NCBI RefSeq assembly: GCF_030269645.1
Contig: NZ_BSTR01000008.1
Location: 149,191 to 213,190 of the forward strand
Length of the DNA: 64,000 nucleotides
Origin: Actinokineospora sp. NBRC 105648
Lineage (GTDB): Bacteria > Actinomycetota > Actinomycetes > Mycobacteriales > Pseudonocardiaceae
Direction of reading: 5' to 3'
Each line of letters opens with the position of its first letter. Position 1 is the stretch's first letter. Shown here piece after piece: positions 1-7,571 of the stretch. Made by a program: the position numbers and the translations under genes. Below the pieces are notes generated by a model. The model was not told the DNA's origin. It saw only the letters and a list, made by a program, of their open reading frames with translations, and made no database searches.

Positions 1-2433
1 GCAGGCAGCGCTACCGCAGGCGCCAGTAGCGCCGTGGGAGGAAGCACAGCAGCAACCGCTAGCACTACCGCAGCAGGAGCAGGAACCGCAGCTAGCGGCG
101 CCACGGCAGCAGGAGGCAGCGGGGCCGCAGCCGCAAGCGCCGGTGGCACTACCGCCGGTGCTGGGACAGCCGCAGGCGGCACGGCTGCGGGTGCAGGCGG
201 CACCGCAGCGGGAAGCACAGCCGGAGCCAGTGGGGTGGCAAGCACCACTGCCGCAGGCGCGGGTAGCGCTACCGCTAGCGCTGGGACAGCCGCAGGAGGG
301 ACGGCCGCTGGCACAGGCGGCGCGGCAGCCGGAAGCGGCACGGCTGTTGGAGCAGGCACGACCGCGGCAGGCGCAAGCAGCGCTGCTGGCGGAGGAGCGG
401 CAGCAAGCGCAGGCGGCACTGCCGCTGGAGCAGGCGGCACCGCCGCAGGAGCAGGCAGTGCTGCGGGCGGAAGCGCGGCAGCAGGCGCGGGCGGCGGCGC
501 CGCAGGCGGTACTGCGGCTAGCGCAGGCGGCACCGCTGGAGCAAGCGCCGCTGGAGCAGGAAGCACCGCAGCCGGAGCGGGCACTGCCGCTGGCACAAGC
601 GGCACTGCGGCTGGCGCGGGTAGCGCTGCTGGCGGAAGCGCAGCAGCAGGCGCAGGCGGCACCGCCGCGGGTGCGGGCAGCGCGGCTGGAGCGGGCAGCG
701 CAGCGGGTGCAGGTGGCACGGCTGGGGCAGGTGGTACCGCGGCCGGGGCGGGTGCCGCAGGCGGAGCAGGCGGCACCGCTGGAGCTGGCACCGCTACCGG
801 AGTAGGTGGTACCGCCGGAGCGAGCGGTACTGCGGCCGGGGCGGGCACCGGCGGTGCAGTCGGCGCAGGTGGTACCGCTGCCGGGTCCGGTTCTGCCGCT
901 GCCGGGTCCGGTTCCGCCGCAGCCGCTGGTGCGGCGGGTGGTGGTTCGGGAAGCGGTGCCGCTGGGGCGGCGGCCTCGTTGCCGCGGCAGCTCGTCGGGG
1001 TCGCGGCATCCGGTGCCGCGCTGGTCGCAGCCCTGGTGATCGGGTTGGCGGCCTCGCCGGGTGCCCAAGAGATCTCGGTGGCCGCCACTCAGACACCCCC
1101 CGCCAACTCGCAGGCTCCCAACTCGCAAGCCCCCGCACCTCAGCCGCCCGCGCCCCAACCCCCCGCGCCTGACGCACCCGAGCAACCCGCTCCCGAGGTG
1201 CCCGTGCCGGAGCAACCCACGTCGGAGCAGCCCACGTCGGAGGCGCCAGCGCCGGAGACCACCTCCGAGGCGACCACTCCGGAGCCACCGTCGCCCAGCG
1301 TGACCACGTCACCCACTGGTGAACCCGCGCCGCAGCCGCCGCAGTCTTCGCCGCCGGTGCCGAGTCCGTCGCCGGGGCCGCCGAACCTCGCGGCGAGTGG
1401 TCCCCCGTCGACGGTTTCCCTCCGACCTGAGGTACCGACGGACGTGCCCATCACCGTCCGCAACAGTGGCGGCAGTGTCTCCGAGCCCGTCGTCGCCAGC
1501 CTCCCGCTGCCCGCCGGGGTGCGCGCACTGCCCGCCGGGGTCAACCGCTTCGCCGGGGGACCCGTGCTGCGGCTCGACGCGCCGCGCAAGGTCGCGTTGC
1601 AGTCGAGCACCGTCCACTGCGGCGCCGGGACCGGCACGGTCACCTGCGGGACCACCGCGGGCCTCGAGCCGGGCGAGTCGGTCACCCTGGTCTACCGCCT
1701 GATCGCGACCCGGGGCGCGAGGATGAAGACGATCACCGGCTCGCTCACCGCGGGCGCGCAGATCACGCTGTCGTTCACGATCGGCATCGACGTGCCGCCG
1801 GTGGACGGCGTTGACGTGCGCGCCGCCGTGGCGGGCAGCGGGCTGTTCAGCCGTCTGTGGCCGTGGCACGGCGACGCGCGCGTGCTCGCTCAGGTGCGCA
1901 ACACCGGTGAGACCACGAAACCGGTCACGGTCACGTTCAGCGACAACATGACCTTCGTGTTCGCCACCTCACCCGTCACCTGTTCGAGTGGCCCCTCGTC
2001 CTACACCTGCATCAGCAACGAGCCGCTGGCCCCCGACAAGCGCCTCAACGTCGTGGTCAAGTCGGCCCGCGAGGAGTCCAAGCAACGGCACGACCGCACG
2101 GTCACCGTGACGGCCGTCCTCGGTACCGCGACCGACAGTGACACCGTCACCTTGCCGAGGCCGCACTGGTGGACCCTCCTACCGCCCGATCCACCGAGGC
2201 CCGGCACGACGACCACCACCCCGAAGCCCACCACCACCGCACCCGGGCCGACGACGACCACCCAGCGGGCCCCGCAGCCGCCTGTGACCACCGCTCCGAC
2301 AGGGCAGCCGACGAAGCCCGCCCCGCCGCCCACGACCGTGACCAGCACGAGCACCGAACCCGGCGCGCTCCCCGCGCCGGAGTGCGCTGGAAACGGACGC
2401 GGCGCCCCGAAACGGTGGAACCCGGACTGCTGA
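1..2433 (+). CDS. Ala/Gly/Ser/Thr-repeat membrane protein (5' end outside window)
   Basis: Open from base 1 to the TGA at 2431-2433. The repeat already runs in frame over codons 1-11, so the GTG at 34 is probably internal and the start lies upstream. About 320 visible residues consist almost only of A, G, S, T and a few V, in degenerate GTAAGAG/GGTAAG repeats. Then come one membrane segment (about nt 980-1060), a Pro-rich spacer (about nt 1090-1400), two domains resembling DUF11/CARDB-type beta-sandwiches (about nt 1400-1790 and 1800-2160) and a Thr/Pro-rich tail. The first sandwich has a Cys pair (VHCGAG, VTCGTT). A surface protein anchored by a single helix is likely; function unknown. Confidence 0.7.
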   Translation, partial: AGSATAGASSAVGGSTAATASTTAAGAGTAASGATAAGGSGAAAASAGGTTAGAGTAAGGTAAGAGGTAAGSTAGASGVASTTAAGAGSATASAGTAAGGTAAGTGGAAAGSGTAVGAGTTAAGASSAAGGGAAASAGGTAAGAGGTAAGAGSAAGGSAAAGAGGGAAGGTAASAGGTAGASAAGAGSTAAGAGTAAGTSGTAAGAGSAAGGSAAAGAGGTAAGAGSAAGAGSAAGAGGTAGAGGTAAGAGAAGGAGGTAGAGTATGVGGTAGASGTAAGAGTGGAVGAGGTAAGSGSAAAGSGSAAAAGAAGGGSGSGAAGAAASLPRQLVGVAASGAALVAALVIGLAASPGAQEISVAATQTPPANSQAPNSQAPAPQPPAPQPPAPDAPEQPAPEVPVPEQPTSEQPTSEAPAPETTSEATTPEPPSPSVTTSPTGEPAPQPPQSSPPVPSPSPGPPNLAASGPPSTVSLRPEVPTDVPITVRNSGGSVSEPVVASLPLPAGVRALPAGVNRFAGGPVLRLDAPRKVALQSSTVHCGAGTGTVTCGTTAGLEPGESVTLVYRLIATRGARMKTITGSLTAGAQITLSFTIGIDVPPVDGVDVRAAVAGSGLFSRLWPWHGDARVLAQVRNTGETTKPVTVTFSDNMTFVFATSPVTCSSGPSSYTCISNEPLAPDKRLNVVVKSAREESKQRHDRTVTVTAVLGTATDSDTVTLPRPHWWTLLPPDPPRPGTTTTTPKPTTTAPGPTTTTQRAPQPPVTTAPTGQPTKPAPPPTTVTSTSTEPGALPAPECAGNGRGAPKRWNPDC

Positions 2434-2491
2434 GGACGTGACCCAGGCGACTCGGCGGCCCGTCGCGTACCCACCCGCTGAACAGCCTGGA

Positions 2492-2497
2492 TAGACT
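2492..2497 (+). promoter_or_regulatory. -10 hexamer of leaderless gtrA-type gene
   Basis: TAGACT lies 8 nt before the ATG at 2506. A -10 box at this distance puts the transcription start at or next to the start codon, so the mRNA would be leaderless; there is no Shine-Dalgarno sequence in front of the ATG. Confidence 0.5.
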
Positions 2498-2505
2498 CCG
2501 CCGTC

Positions 2506-3042
2506 ATGGCCATTGTGGATACCGTGCTGGCCCGCCTGCCGGAGCCGGTACGCGCGCTGCTGATCAAGCACCGCGAACTGCTCAAGTTCGCGGTGGTGGG
2601 CGGCGTGTGCTTCGTGGTCACCAACGCGGTCAACTACACGCTCAAGCTGACCGTGCTGAACCGCAACCCGGTCACCGCCCTGGCCATCGCGGTCATCATC
2701 GCCACGATCGTGTCCTACATCCTCAACCGCGAATGGTCCTTCCGAGACCGCGGCGGCCGCGAGCGCCAGCACGAGGCGGCCCTGTTCTTCCTGATCAGCG
2801 GCATCGGCGTGGGCCTCAACGCACTACCGCTGTACGTGTCGCGGTACTTCCTGCACCTGCAGGTCCCCAACGTCACCCTGCTGACCCAGGAGATCGCCGA
2901 CTTCGGCTTCGGCATCATCCTGGGCACCCTGATCGCCATGGTCTTCCGCTGGTGGGCCTTCAAGAAGTGGGTCTTCCCCGACGCCGAGGGCCGCGTCCGC
3001 CGCCTCACCCCAGTCCCCACCGAGGACGACCGCGCCGCCTAG
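2506..3042 (+). CDS. GtrA-like membrane protein
   Basis: A 178-residue protein of the GtrA/DPMS flippase-like family. Four hydrophobic segments fall at about residues 28-48, 55-75, 93-112 and 135-155. The start of the family domain (LLKFAVVGGVCFVVTNAVNY) and the charged loop NREWSFRD between helices 2 and 3 are typical. Members help move or modify polyprenyl-linked sugars for cell-wall glycans. M. tuberculosis has a GtrA-like protein (Rv3277) near its birA/accD5 block, which fits this setting. The start is set by the leaderless promoter; a short Arg-rich tail follows the last helix. Confidence 0.8.
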   Translation: MAIVDTVLARLPEPVRALLIKHRELLKFAVVGGVCFVVTNAVNYTLKLTVLNRNPVTALAIAVIIATIVSYILNREWSFRDRGGRERQHEAALFFLISGIGVGLNALPLYVSRYFLHLQVPNVTLLTQEIADFGFGIILGTLIAMVFRWWAFKKWVFPDAEGRVRRLTPVPTEDDRAA

Positions 3043-3137
3043 CGCTCACCCGCCAAGATCGTCGAACCGGTGCTCGAACCCGCTCCCCATCAGCGACCAT
3101 GTCCTGATCTGGGTCCCCAGCGGGAGGGCTGCCGACC

Positions 3138-4517
3138 ATGGCGCGGTCGCTGCGAACGATCTACGAGCACGTACTGCACACGATCACCGGCCGGGCCACC
3201 CAACTCGCGGTGCGGGGCGAGCGCACCCGCGCCCGGCCGTGGCTGCTGGTCTCCAGCGCGATGAGCTGGCTGGACTTCCTCCAGGCGACGGCCCGCGCCC
3301 GGTCCGCGGTCATCGTGCAGTACGTCAGCCTGGGGGTCGCGCTGCTCGGGATCCCGTCGGGCTTCCTCATCGATCCCAAGGCGTTCATCCTGACCTGCGC
3401 GGGTCTGCTGCTCTCCATCGCCGGACTGGTGATCGAGTACCTGCGCGCGGCGCGCGAGGGTGTCGAGATGTGGCTGGTGGCCGTCCCGCCCCTGACAGCG
3501 GTGGAGGTGGCGGGCACACCCGAGGTGATCGAGGTCGGGGACGACCTCGTCTACCACCCCGCGGCAGCGGGCGTGGCGTTGTCCAGGTCGAGCCTGGGGC
3601 GGCCGCAGGCGCGGCTGGCGGTGTCCTGGACGCCGGGCAGGCGCAGGCTCGCGGTCAAGATCGAGCAGCACCGGACGAGCATCCTGCTGCACAAGTACCG
3701 CAGCACCCGGATGCGCCCGTTCAACGGTGCCAACGTCACCCAGCTCTCGTCCATCGAGGACAGTGTCCGCGACCCCCGCACCCCGGTCCGGTTCGGGCCG
3801 AGCCGCTACTTCGACCTGCTGGTGAGCAACTACCTGGCCAACGAGGTACTGCAGGACAGCTCGCGCCGCGAGGTGCTCTCCGTCCGCGCGCTCATGCTCG
3901 GCGAGCGCGGGCGACTCGTCAGGTTCGAGGACAGCAGGCTGGCCGACCCGGTCGGCGTCTCCACCCTGGCGATCGACCAGAACAAGCGCGTGGTGCTGAT
4001 AGCGCACTCGGAAACCGCCCTGTCGAGCGCGGGCAGGATCGCGCCCTCCGGCTCAGGATCCCTCGAACCGCGCGACCTGCCGAGGCGGCTGGTGCGCGGC
4101 AAGGAGGAAACCGGCTCGCTCTGCGACGCCATCACGACGGGGATGACCAGGGAGCTGCTGGAGGAGTCCAACCTCGAGCAGTCGGATATCCGGTGGAGCG
4201 CGGTGACCGGCTACTTCCGGTGGATCACCCGTGGTGGCAAACCCGAGTACGTGGGCGTCACCGTGCTCAACCGGCGCACGGACGAGCTGACCGACCGGCG
4301 GCGGCTGACTGAGCACAAGTGGGTCAAGGCGATCTACCGGGACGTGGAGATCGACCTCGGACGACTGCGCGGGGATCCGACCCGGCCGCAGGACTGCCTG
4401 GGCGACTCGGATCTCGCGAAGATCATGAGTGTGCCGCTCGCCATGGCTTTGACCTGCCTCGGGCAGCGGCTCCAGGACGCGGACTTCGCCGCGGAGTTCG
4501 CCCGGCAGTTCGACTGA
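3138..4517 (+). CDS. Membrane protein with degenerate Nudix-like domain
   Basis: 459 residues. Two hydrophobic segments at about 55-100 form a membrane hairpin; the rest is soluble. Residues about 330-360 contain AITTGMTRELLEESNL, which matches the C-terminal half of the Nudix box (REUxEExGU) but has N for the final G. The upstream Glu is replaced by Asp and the first box Gly is missing. Flanking strands resemble a Nudix fold (GYFRWITRGGKPEYVGVTVL). A GGGAGGG site precedes the ATG. It may hydrolyse or merely sense a nucleotide-like ligand at the membrane; the substrate cannot be told. Confidence 0.55.
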   Translation: MARSLRTIYEHVLHTITGRATQLAVRGERTRARPWLLVSSAMSWLDFLQATARARSAVIVQYVSLGVALLGIPSGFLIDPKAFILTCAGLLLSIAGLVIEYLRAAREGVEMWLVAVPPLTAVEVAGTPEVIEVGDDLVYHPAAAGVALSRSSLGRPQARLAVSWTPGRRRLAVKIEQHRTSILLHKYRSTRMRPFNGANVTQLSSIEDSVRDPRTPVRFGPSRYFDLLVSNYLANEVLQDSSRREVLSVRALMLGERGRLVRFEDSRLADPVGVSTLAIDQNKRVVLIAHSETALSSAGRIAPSGSGSLEPRDLPRRLVRGKEETGSLCDAITTGMTRELLEESNLEQSDIRWSAVTGYFRWITRGGKPEYVGVTVLNRRTDELTDRRRLTEHKWVKAIYRDVEIDLGRLRGDPTRPQDCLGDSDLAKIMSVPLAMALTCLGQRLQDADFAAEFARQFD

Positions 4518-4528
4518 GCGCGCGGTGA

Positions 4529-5818
4529 CTAGCGCGGGGAGCGTTCGGTGGGCCAGCGCACGCCTCGGACGTTTCCGGCCTTGGGGACGGGGAGGAAGAC
4601 CGTGAACGTCGCCGGTCGGGCCGTCGAGAGTTCCAGTCTGCCGCCGTCGCTGTCGACCAGTGCGCGGGCCAGGGCGAGGCCCAGGCCGGTGGAGCCGCCG
4701 CCGGAGACGCCGCGTTCGAAGATGTGTGGGACGAGGGAGTCCGGCACGCCCGCGCCCGCGTCGGTGACCTCTACGACGACGGTGTCCGCGCCGATCGGCT
4801 CGCCGCCGCGGGAGCTGATCGTCACCGTGCCGCCGCCGTGGCGCATGGCGTTGTCCAGCAGCACGCCGATGGCCTCGCGCAGCCGCGCCGGGGTGACGCG
4901 GGCCAGGAGGCCGGGGGTGATCCGCAGGCGCAGGGAGCGGCCCTCGGAGCGGAGCATCTCGCGCCACTCGTCGGCGATGGTGGTCAGTTCGCGGGCCAGG
5001 TCGACCGGTTCGGCGCCGACGGCGCGGGCCTCGCGGGCCGCCGCCAGCAGCTCGTCGAGCACGTCGGCCAGGCGTTCGGCCTGTTCCAGGGCCTCGCGGG
5101 CCTCGCCCGCGGCGTCCTCGTCGGGAATGGTGGTCAGCGCCTCCAGGCGCAGCTGCAGCGCCGTGAGCCTGCTGCGCAGCTGGTGGGACACGTCGCCCAC
5201 GAGGTCCCGTTCGCGCTGCACGAGCTGCGCCAGCGCCGTCGCCGAGGCGTCCAGGGCCTCGGCGACCATGTCCAGCTCGAATAGGTCGTAGCGGGCGCTG
5301 TCGAGCCGGAAGTCGCCCGCGCCCAGCCTGCTGGCCCGGTCGGCGACGTGCCGCAGCGGCCGGGCCAGGCGCCGGGCCGTGACGATCGCCACCACCGTGC
5401 CCACCGCCACCGTCAGGATCACCACCAGCGCCACCAGCGCGGCCACCTGGGTCTGCCTGGTCCGCATCGGGGCGGCGTCGAGCTGCAGCCGCACCAGGCC
5501 CTGGCGGACCATCGGGGCCTCCTCGGTGACCATGTCGGCCACCGGCGCGGGGCCCAGGGTCTGCTCGGGCTCGGTCGGCAGCATCACCGTCAGCCTGCCG
5601 CCGGGGGGCACCGCGAGCTGGACCTTGGACAGGTCGACCCGCCTGCCGTTGGCCAGCTCGTCGTCCAGCGTCGCGGCGATCTGCCGGGCGCGGGCCCCCA
5701 GGTCCTCGGTGGTCAGGCTCTCCACGACCTGCAGCGCGGTGTAGCCGAGCGGGATGCCCAGCGCGCACGCGGTCACGGTGACCGCGAGCAGGATCGCGAG
5801 CAGGATCCGGCGGCGCAT
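4529..5818 (-). CDS. Two-component sensor histidine kinase
   Basis: 429 residues. N-terminal helix (about 5-25), short extracytoplasmic region, second helix (about 110-135), HAMP linker (ARRLARPLRHVADRASRLGA), HisKA dimerisation domain with the phospho-acceptor in VGDVSHQLRSRLTALQ, then a HATPase domain with N box (GVLLDNAMRHGGG) and G boxes (DAGAGVP, STGLGLALAR). Its ATG shares one base with the TAA of the response regulator gene (TAATG), so the two are translationally coupled and form a pair. The periplasmic sensor is short and gives no clue to the signal. Confidence 0.92.
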   Translation of the reverse strand: MRRRILLAILLAVTVTACALGIPLGYTALQVVESLTTEDLGARARQIAATLDDELANGRRVDLSKVQLAVPPGGRLTVMLPTEPEQTLGPAPVADMVTEEAPMVRQGLVRLQLDAAPMRTRQTQVAALVALVVILTVAVGTVVAIVTARRLARPLRHVADRASRLGAGDFRLDSARYDLFELDMVAEALDASATALAQLVQRERDLVGDVSHQLRSRLTALQLRLEALTTIPDEDAAGEAREALEQAERLADVLDELLAAAREARAVGAEPVDLARELTTIADEWREMLRSEGRSLRLRITPGLLARVTPARLREAIGVLLDNAMRHGGGTVTISSRGGEPIGADTVVVEVTDAGAGVPDSLVPHIFERGVSGGGSTGLGLALARALVDSDGGRLELSTARPATFTVFLPVPKAGNVRGVRWPTERSPR

Positions 5819-6492
5819 TACTCGGCGTTGAAGCGGAACCCGACCCCGCGCACCGTCGCGATCCGCCGCTCGGTCGAGCGCGGACCGCCCTCACCGAGCT
5901 TCCGGCGCAGCCACGACATGTGCATGTCCAGGGTCTTGCTCGTCTTGAGCTCGGGATCGCTCCACACCTCGGTGAGGATCTCCTCCCGGGTGACCACCTG
6001 CCCGGCGCGCTGGATGAGCACCCGCAGCAGCTCGAACTCCTTGTTGGCCAGGGTGATCTCCGTGCCGTCCACGGTCACCACCCGGGCGGCGAGGTCCATC
6101 CGCACGCCGTTGACGTCGATCGCCCCCGGCGCCTGCCTGCGCAGCAGCGCCCGGATCCGGGCGAGCAGTTCGGCCAAGCGGAACGGCTTGGCGACGTAGT
6201 CATCGGCACCCGCGTCGAGACCGACGACGAAGTCGACCTCGTCGGCGCGCGCGGTCAGCATCAGGACCGGGATGCCCCGGCCCGCCGCGCGCAGCCTGCG
6301 GCACACGTCCAGCCCGTCGATCCCCGGTAGTCCCAGGTCCAGGACCAGCAGGTCGGGCTGGCCCGTGGAGGCCACCTCGAGTGCGGCGTGACCGTCTCCG
6401 ACCACGCGCACCTCGTAACCCTCTCGGTGCAGCGCACGCGATAGGGGGTCAGCAATGGCCACGTCGTCCTCGGCCAGCAGTACCACGCTCAC
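5818..6492 (-). CDS. OmpR/PhoB-type response regulator
   Basis: Receiver domain (residues 1-120) with acidic pocket (LLAEDD), phospho-acceptor Asp in VLDLGLPG, conserved Thr (MLTARAD) and Lys (VAKPF). A C-terminal winged-helix domain includes LTEVWSDPELKTSKTLDMHM and GVGFRF. I choose the GTG at 6492 (224 residues) because TACTCT (6500-6505) sits 7 nt upstream on this strand, which fits a leaderless start; the GTG at 6498 is the alternative. Cotranscribed with the kinase downstream. Regulated genes unknown. Confidence 0.92.
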   Translation of the reverse strand: MSVVLLAEDDVAIADPLSRALHREGYEVRVVGDGHAALEVASTGQPDLLVLDLGLPGIDGLDVCRRLRAAGRGIPVLMLTARADEVDFVVGLDAGADDYVAKPFRLAELLARIRALLRRQAPGAIDVNGVRMDLAARVVTVDGTEITLANKEFELLRVLIQRAGQVVTREEILTEVWSDPELKTSKTLDMHMSWLRRKLGEGGPRSTERRIATVRGVGFRFNAE

Positions 6493-6499
6493 GGGCACC

Positions 6500-6505
6500 A
6501 GAGTA
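6500..6505 (-). promoter_or_regulatory. -10 hexamer for the response regulator gene
   Basis: On the minus strand TACTCT is followed by 7 nt and GTG (6492). It lies back-to-back with the hisN-type promoter at 6513-6518, so the two predicted start points are only about 33 nt apart. Confidence 0.45.
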
Positions 6506-6512
6506 GGCGTGA

Positions 6513-6518
6513 CACGAT
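6513..6518 (+). promoter_or_regulatory. -10 hexamer for the hisN-type gene
   Basis: CACGAT is followed by 7 nt and GTG (6526), the same geometry as other leaderless starts in this window. No ribosome binding site precedes the GTG. Confidence 0.45.
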
Positions 6519-6525
6519 CGGGCGC

Positions 6526-7305
6526 GTGTCAAGCGACGACCTGACTTTCGCCCTGCGGCTGGCCGACGCCGCCGACGCCATCACCCGGGCCCGGTTCCAG
6601 GCCCACGACCTGGTGGTCGAGCGCAAGCCCGACCGCAGTCCGGTGACCGACGCCGACACCGCCGTCGAGGACGCCGTGCGGGCCCTGCTCGCCGGTGCGC
6701 ACCCCGGCGACACGGTGGCGGGCGAGGAGCGCGGCGGTGTGGTGGGCGCGGGTCGGACCTGGGTGCTCGACCCAATCGACGGCACCAAGAACTTCCTGCG
6801 CGGCGTGCCCGCGTGGGCGACGCTGATCGCACTGGTGGTGGACGGTTCGCCGGTCGTGGGTGTGGTCAGCGCTCCCGCGCTCGACCGCCGCTGGTGGGCG
6901 GCCAAGGGCCTCGGCGCCTGGGTGTCGCGAGCGGGTGGGGAGCCGCAGCGGATCGCGGTGTCCGGGGTGCGGTCGCTGGAGGACGCGTACCTGTCGACGA
7001 CCCACCTGGGGTCGTGGGTGGAGCACCACTCACGCGAGCGCTACCTGTCGTTGGTCGACGCGTGCTGGGAGAGTCGCGCGTTCGGGGACTTCTGGCAGCA
7101 CTGCCTGGTCGCGGAAGGCGCCATCGACTTGGCCGCCGAGGCGATCGTGAACCCGTGGGACGTCGCGCCGCTCCAGATCCTGGTCGAGGAAGCGGGCGGG
7201 AAGTTCACCGATCTGGGTGGACTTCCCCGCTTCGACGGTGGCTCAGTGCTCACCTCGAACGGCCACCTGCACGCCGCCGCGCTGGGTCTGCTTCAGCTGG
7301 GCTGA
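6526..7305 (+). CDS. hisN: Inositol monophosphatase-family phosphatase, probably histidinol-phosphatase
   Basis: 259 residues, full length for the family. The metal site is clear: PVTDADTAVED (first motif), GEERG, WVLDPIDGTKNF (DPxDGT, second motif) and the C-terminal NPWDVAPLQILVEEAGG. The variant DGTKNFLRGVPAWATLI is the form I associate with actinobacterial HisN rather than SuhB/CysQ, so dephosphorylation of L-histidinol phosphate in histidine synthesis is the best guess. The 3' end overlaps that of the convergent immunity-like gene by 13 nt. Inositol-1-phosphatase activity is the alternative. Confidence 0.8.
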   Translation: MSSDDLTFALRLADAADAITRARFQAHDLVVERKPDRSPVTDADTAVEDAVRALLAGAHPGDTVAGEERGGVVGAGRTWVLDPIDGTKNFLRGVPAWATLIALVVDGSPVVGVVSAPALDRRWWAAKGLGAWVSRAGGEPQRIAVSGVRSLEDAYLSTTHLGSWVEHHSRERYLSLVDACWESRAFGDFWQHCLVAEGAIDLAAEAIVNPWDVAPLQILVEEAGGKFTDLGGLPRFDGGSVLTSNGHLHAAALGLLQLG

Positions 7306-7571
7306 TCCACCGGGAGCACCCCGACGACACCACGAACCACCTGTGACCAGGTCAGCCTGCCGAATAGGTAGTGGCAGGCGACCTGCTCGTTGGTGAACCG
7401 CGCCCAGTCGTAGCGGTTGCCCTGCTCGCGCCAGAAGACTTCCCAACCGGGTGACTCCGGATCGGCGTCGTAGACCAGGCACCAGGTGTTGTCGGCCTCC
7501 TCTCCGATGGAGACGACCTCCGGCGGGACACCGACGGCCGCGAGCAGCGCGATGATCGAGTCGGCGTTCAC
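7293..7571 (-). CDS. Putative immunity protein for the TNT toxin
   Basis: 92 residues, acidic N-terminal half, Trp/Tyr-rich core (WCLVYDADP, GWEVFWREQGNRYDWARF), no membrane segment. I do not recognise a named family. The case for immunity is positional: its GTG start overlaps the toxin stop (GTGA, 7568-7571), the last position of a polymorphic-toxin operon where the cognate antidote usually lies. It is about half the size I recall for M. tuberculosis IFT (Rv3902c), so it need not be homologous. It would bind and block the toxin domain in the producing cytoplasm. Confidence 0.55.
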   Translation of the reverse strand: MNADSIIALLAAVGVPPEVVSIGEEADNTWCLVYDADPESPGWEVFWREQGNRYDWARFTNEQVACHYLFGRLTWSQVVRGVVGVLPVDQPS

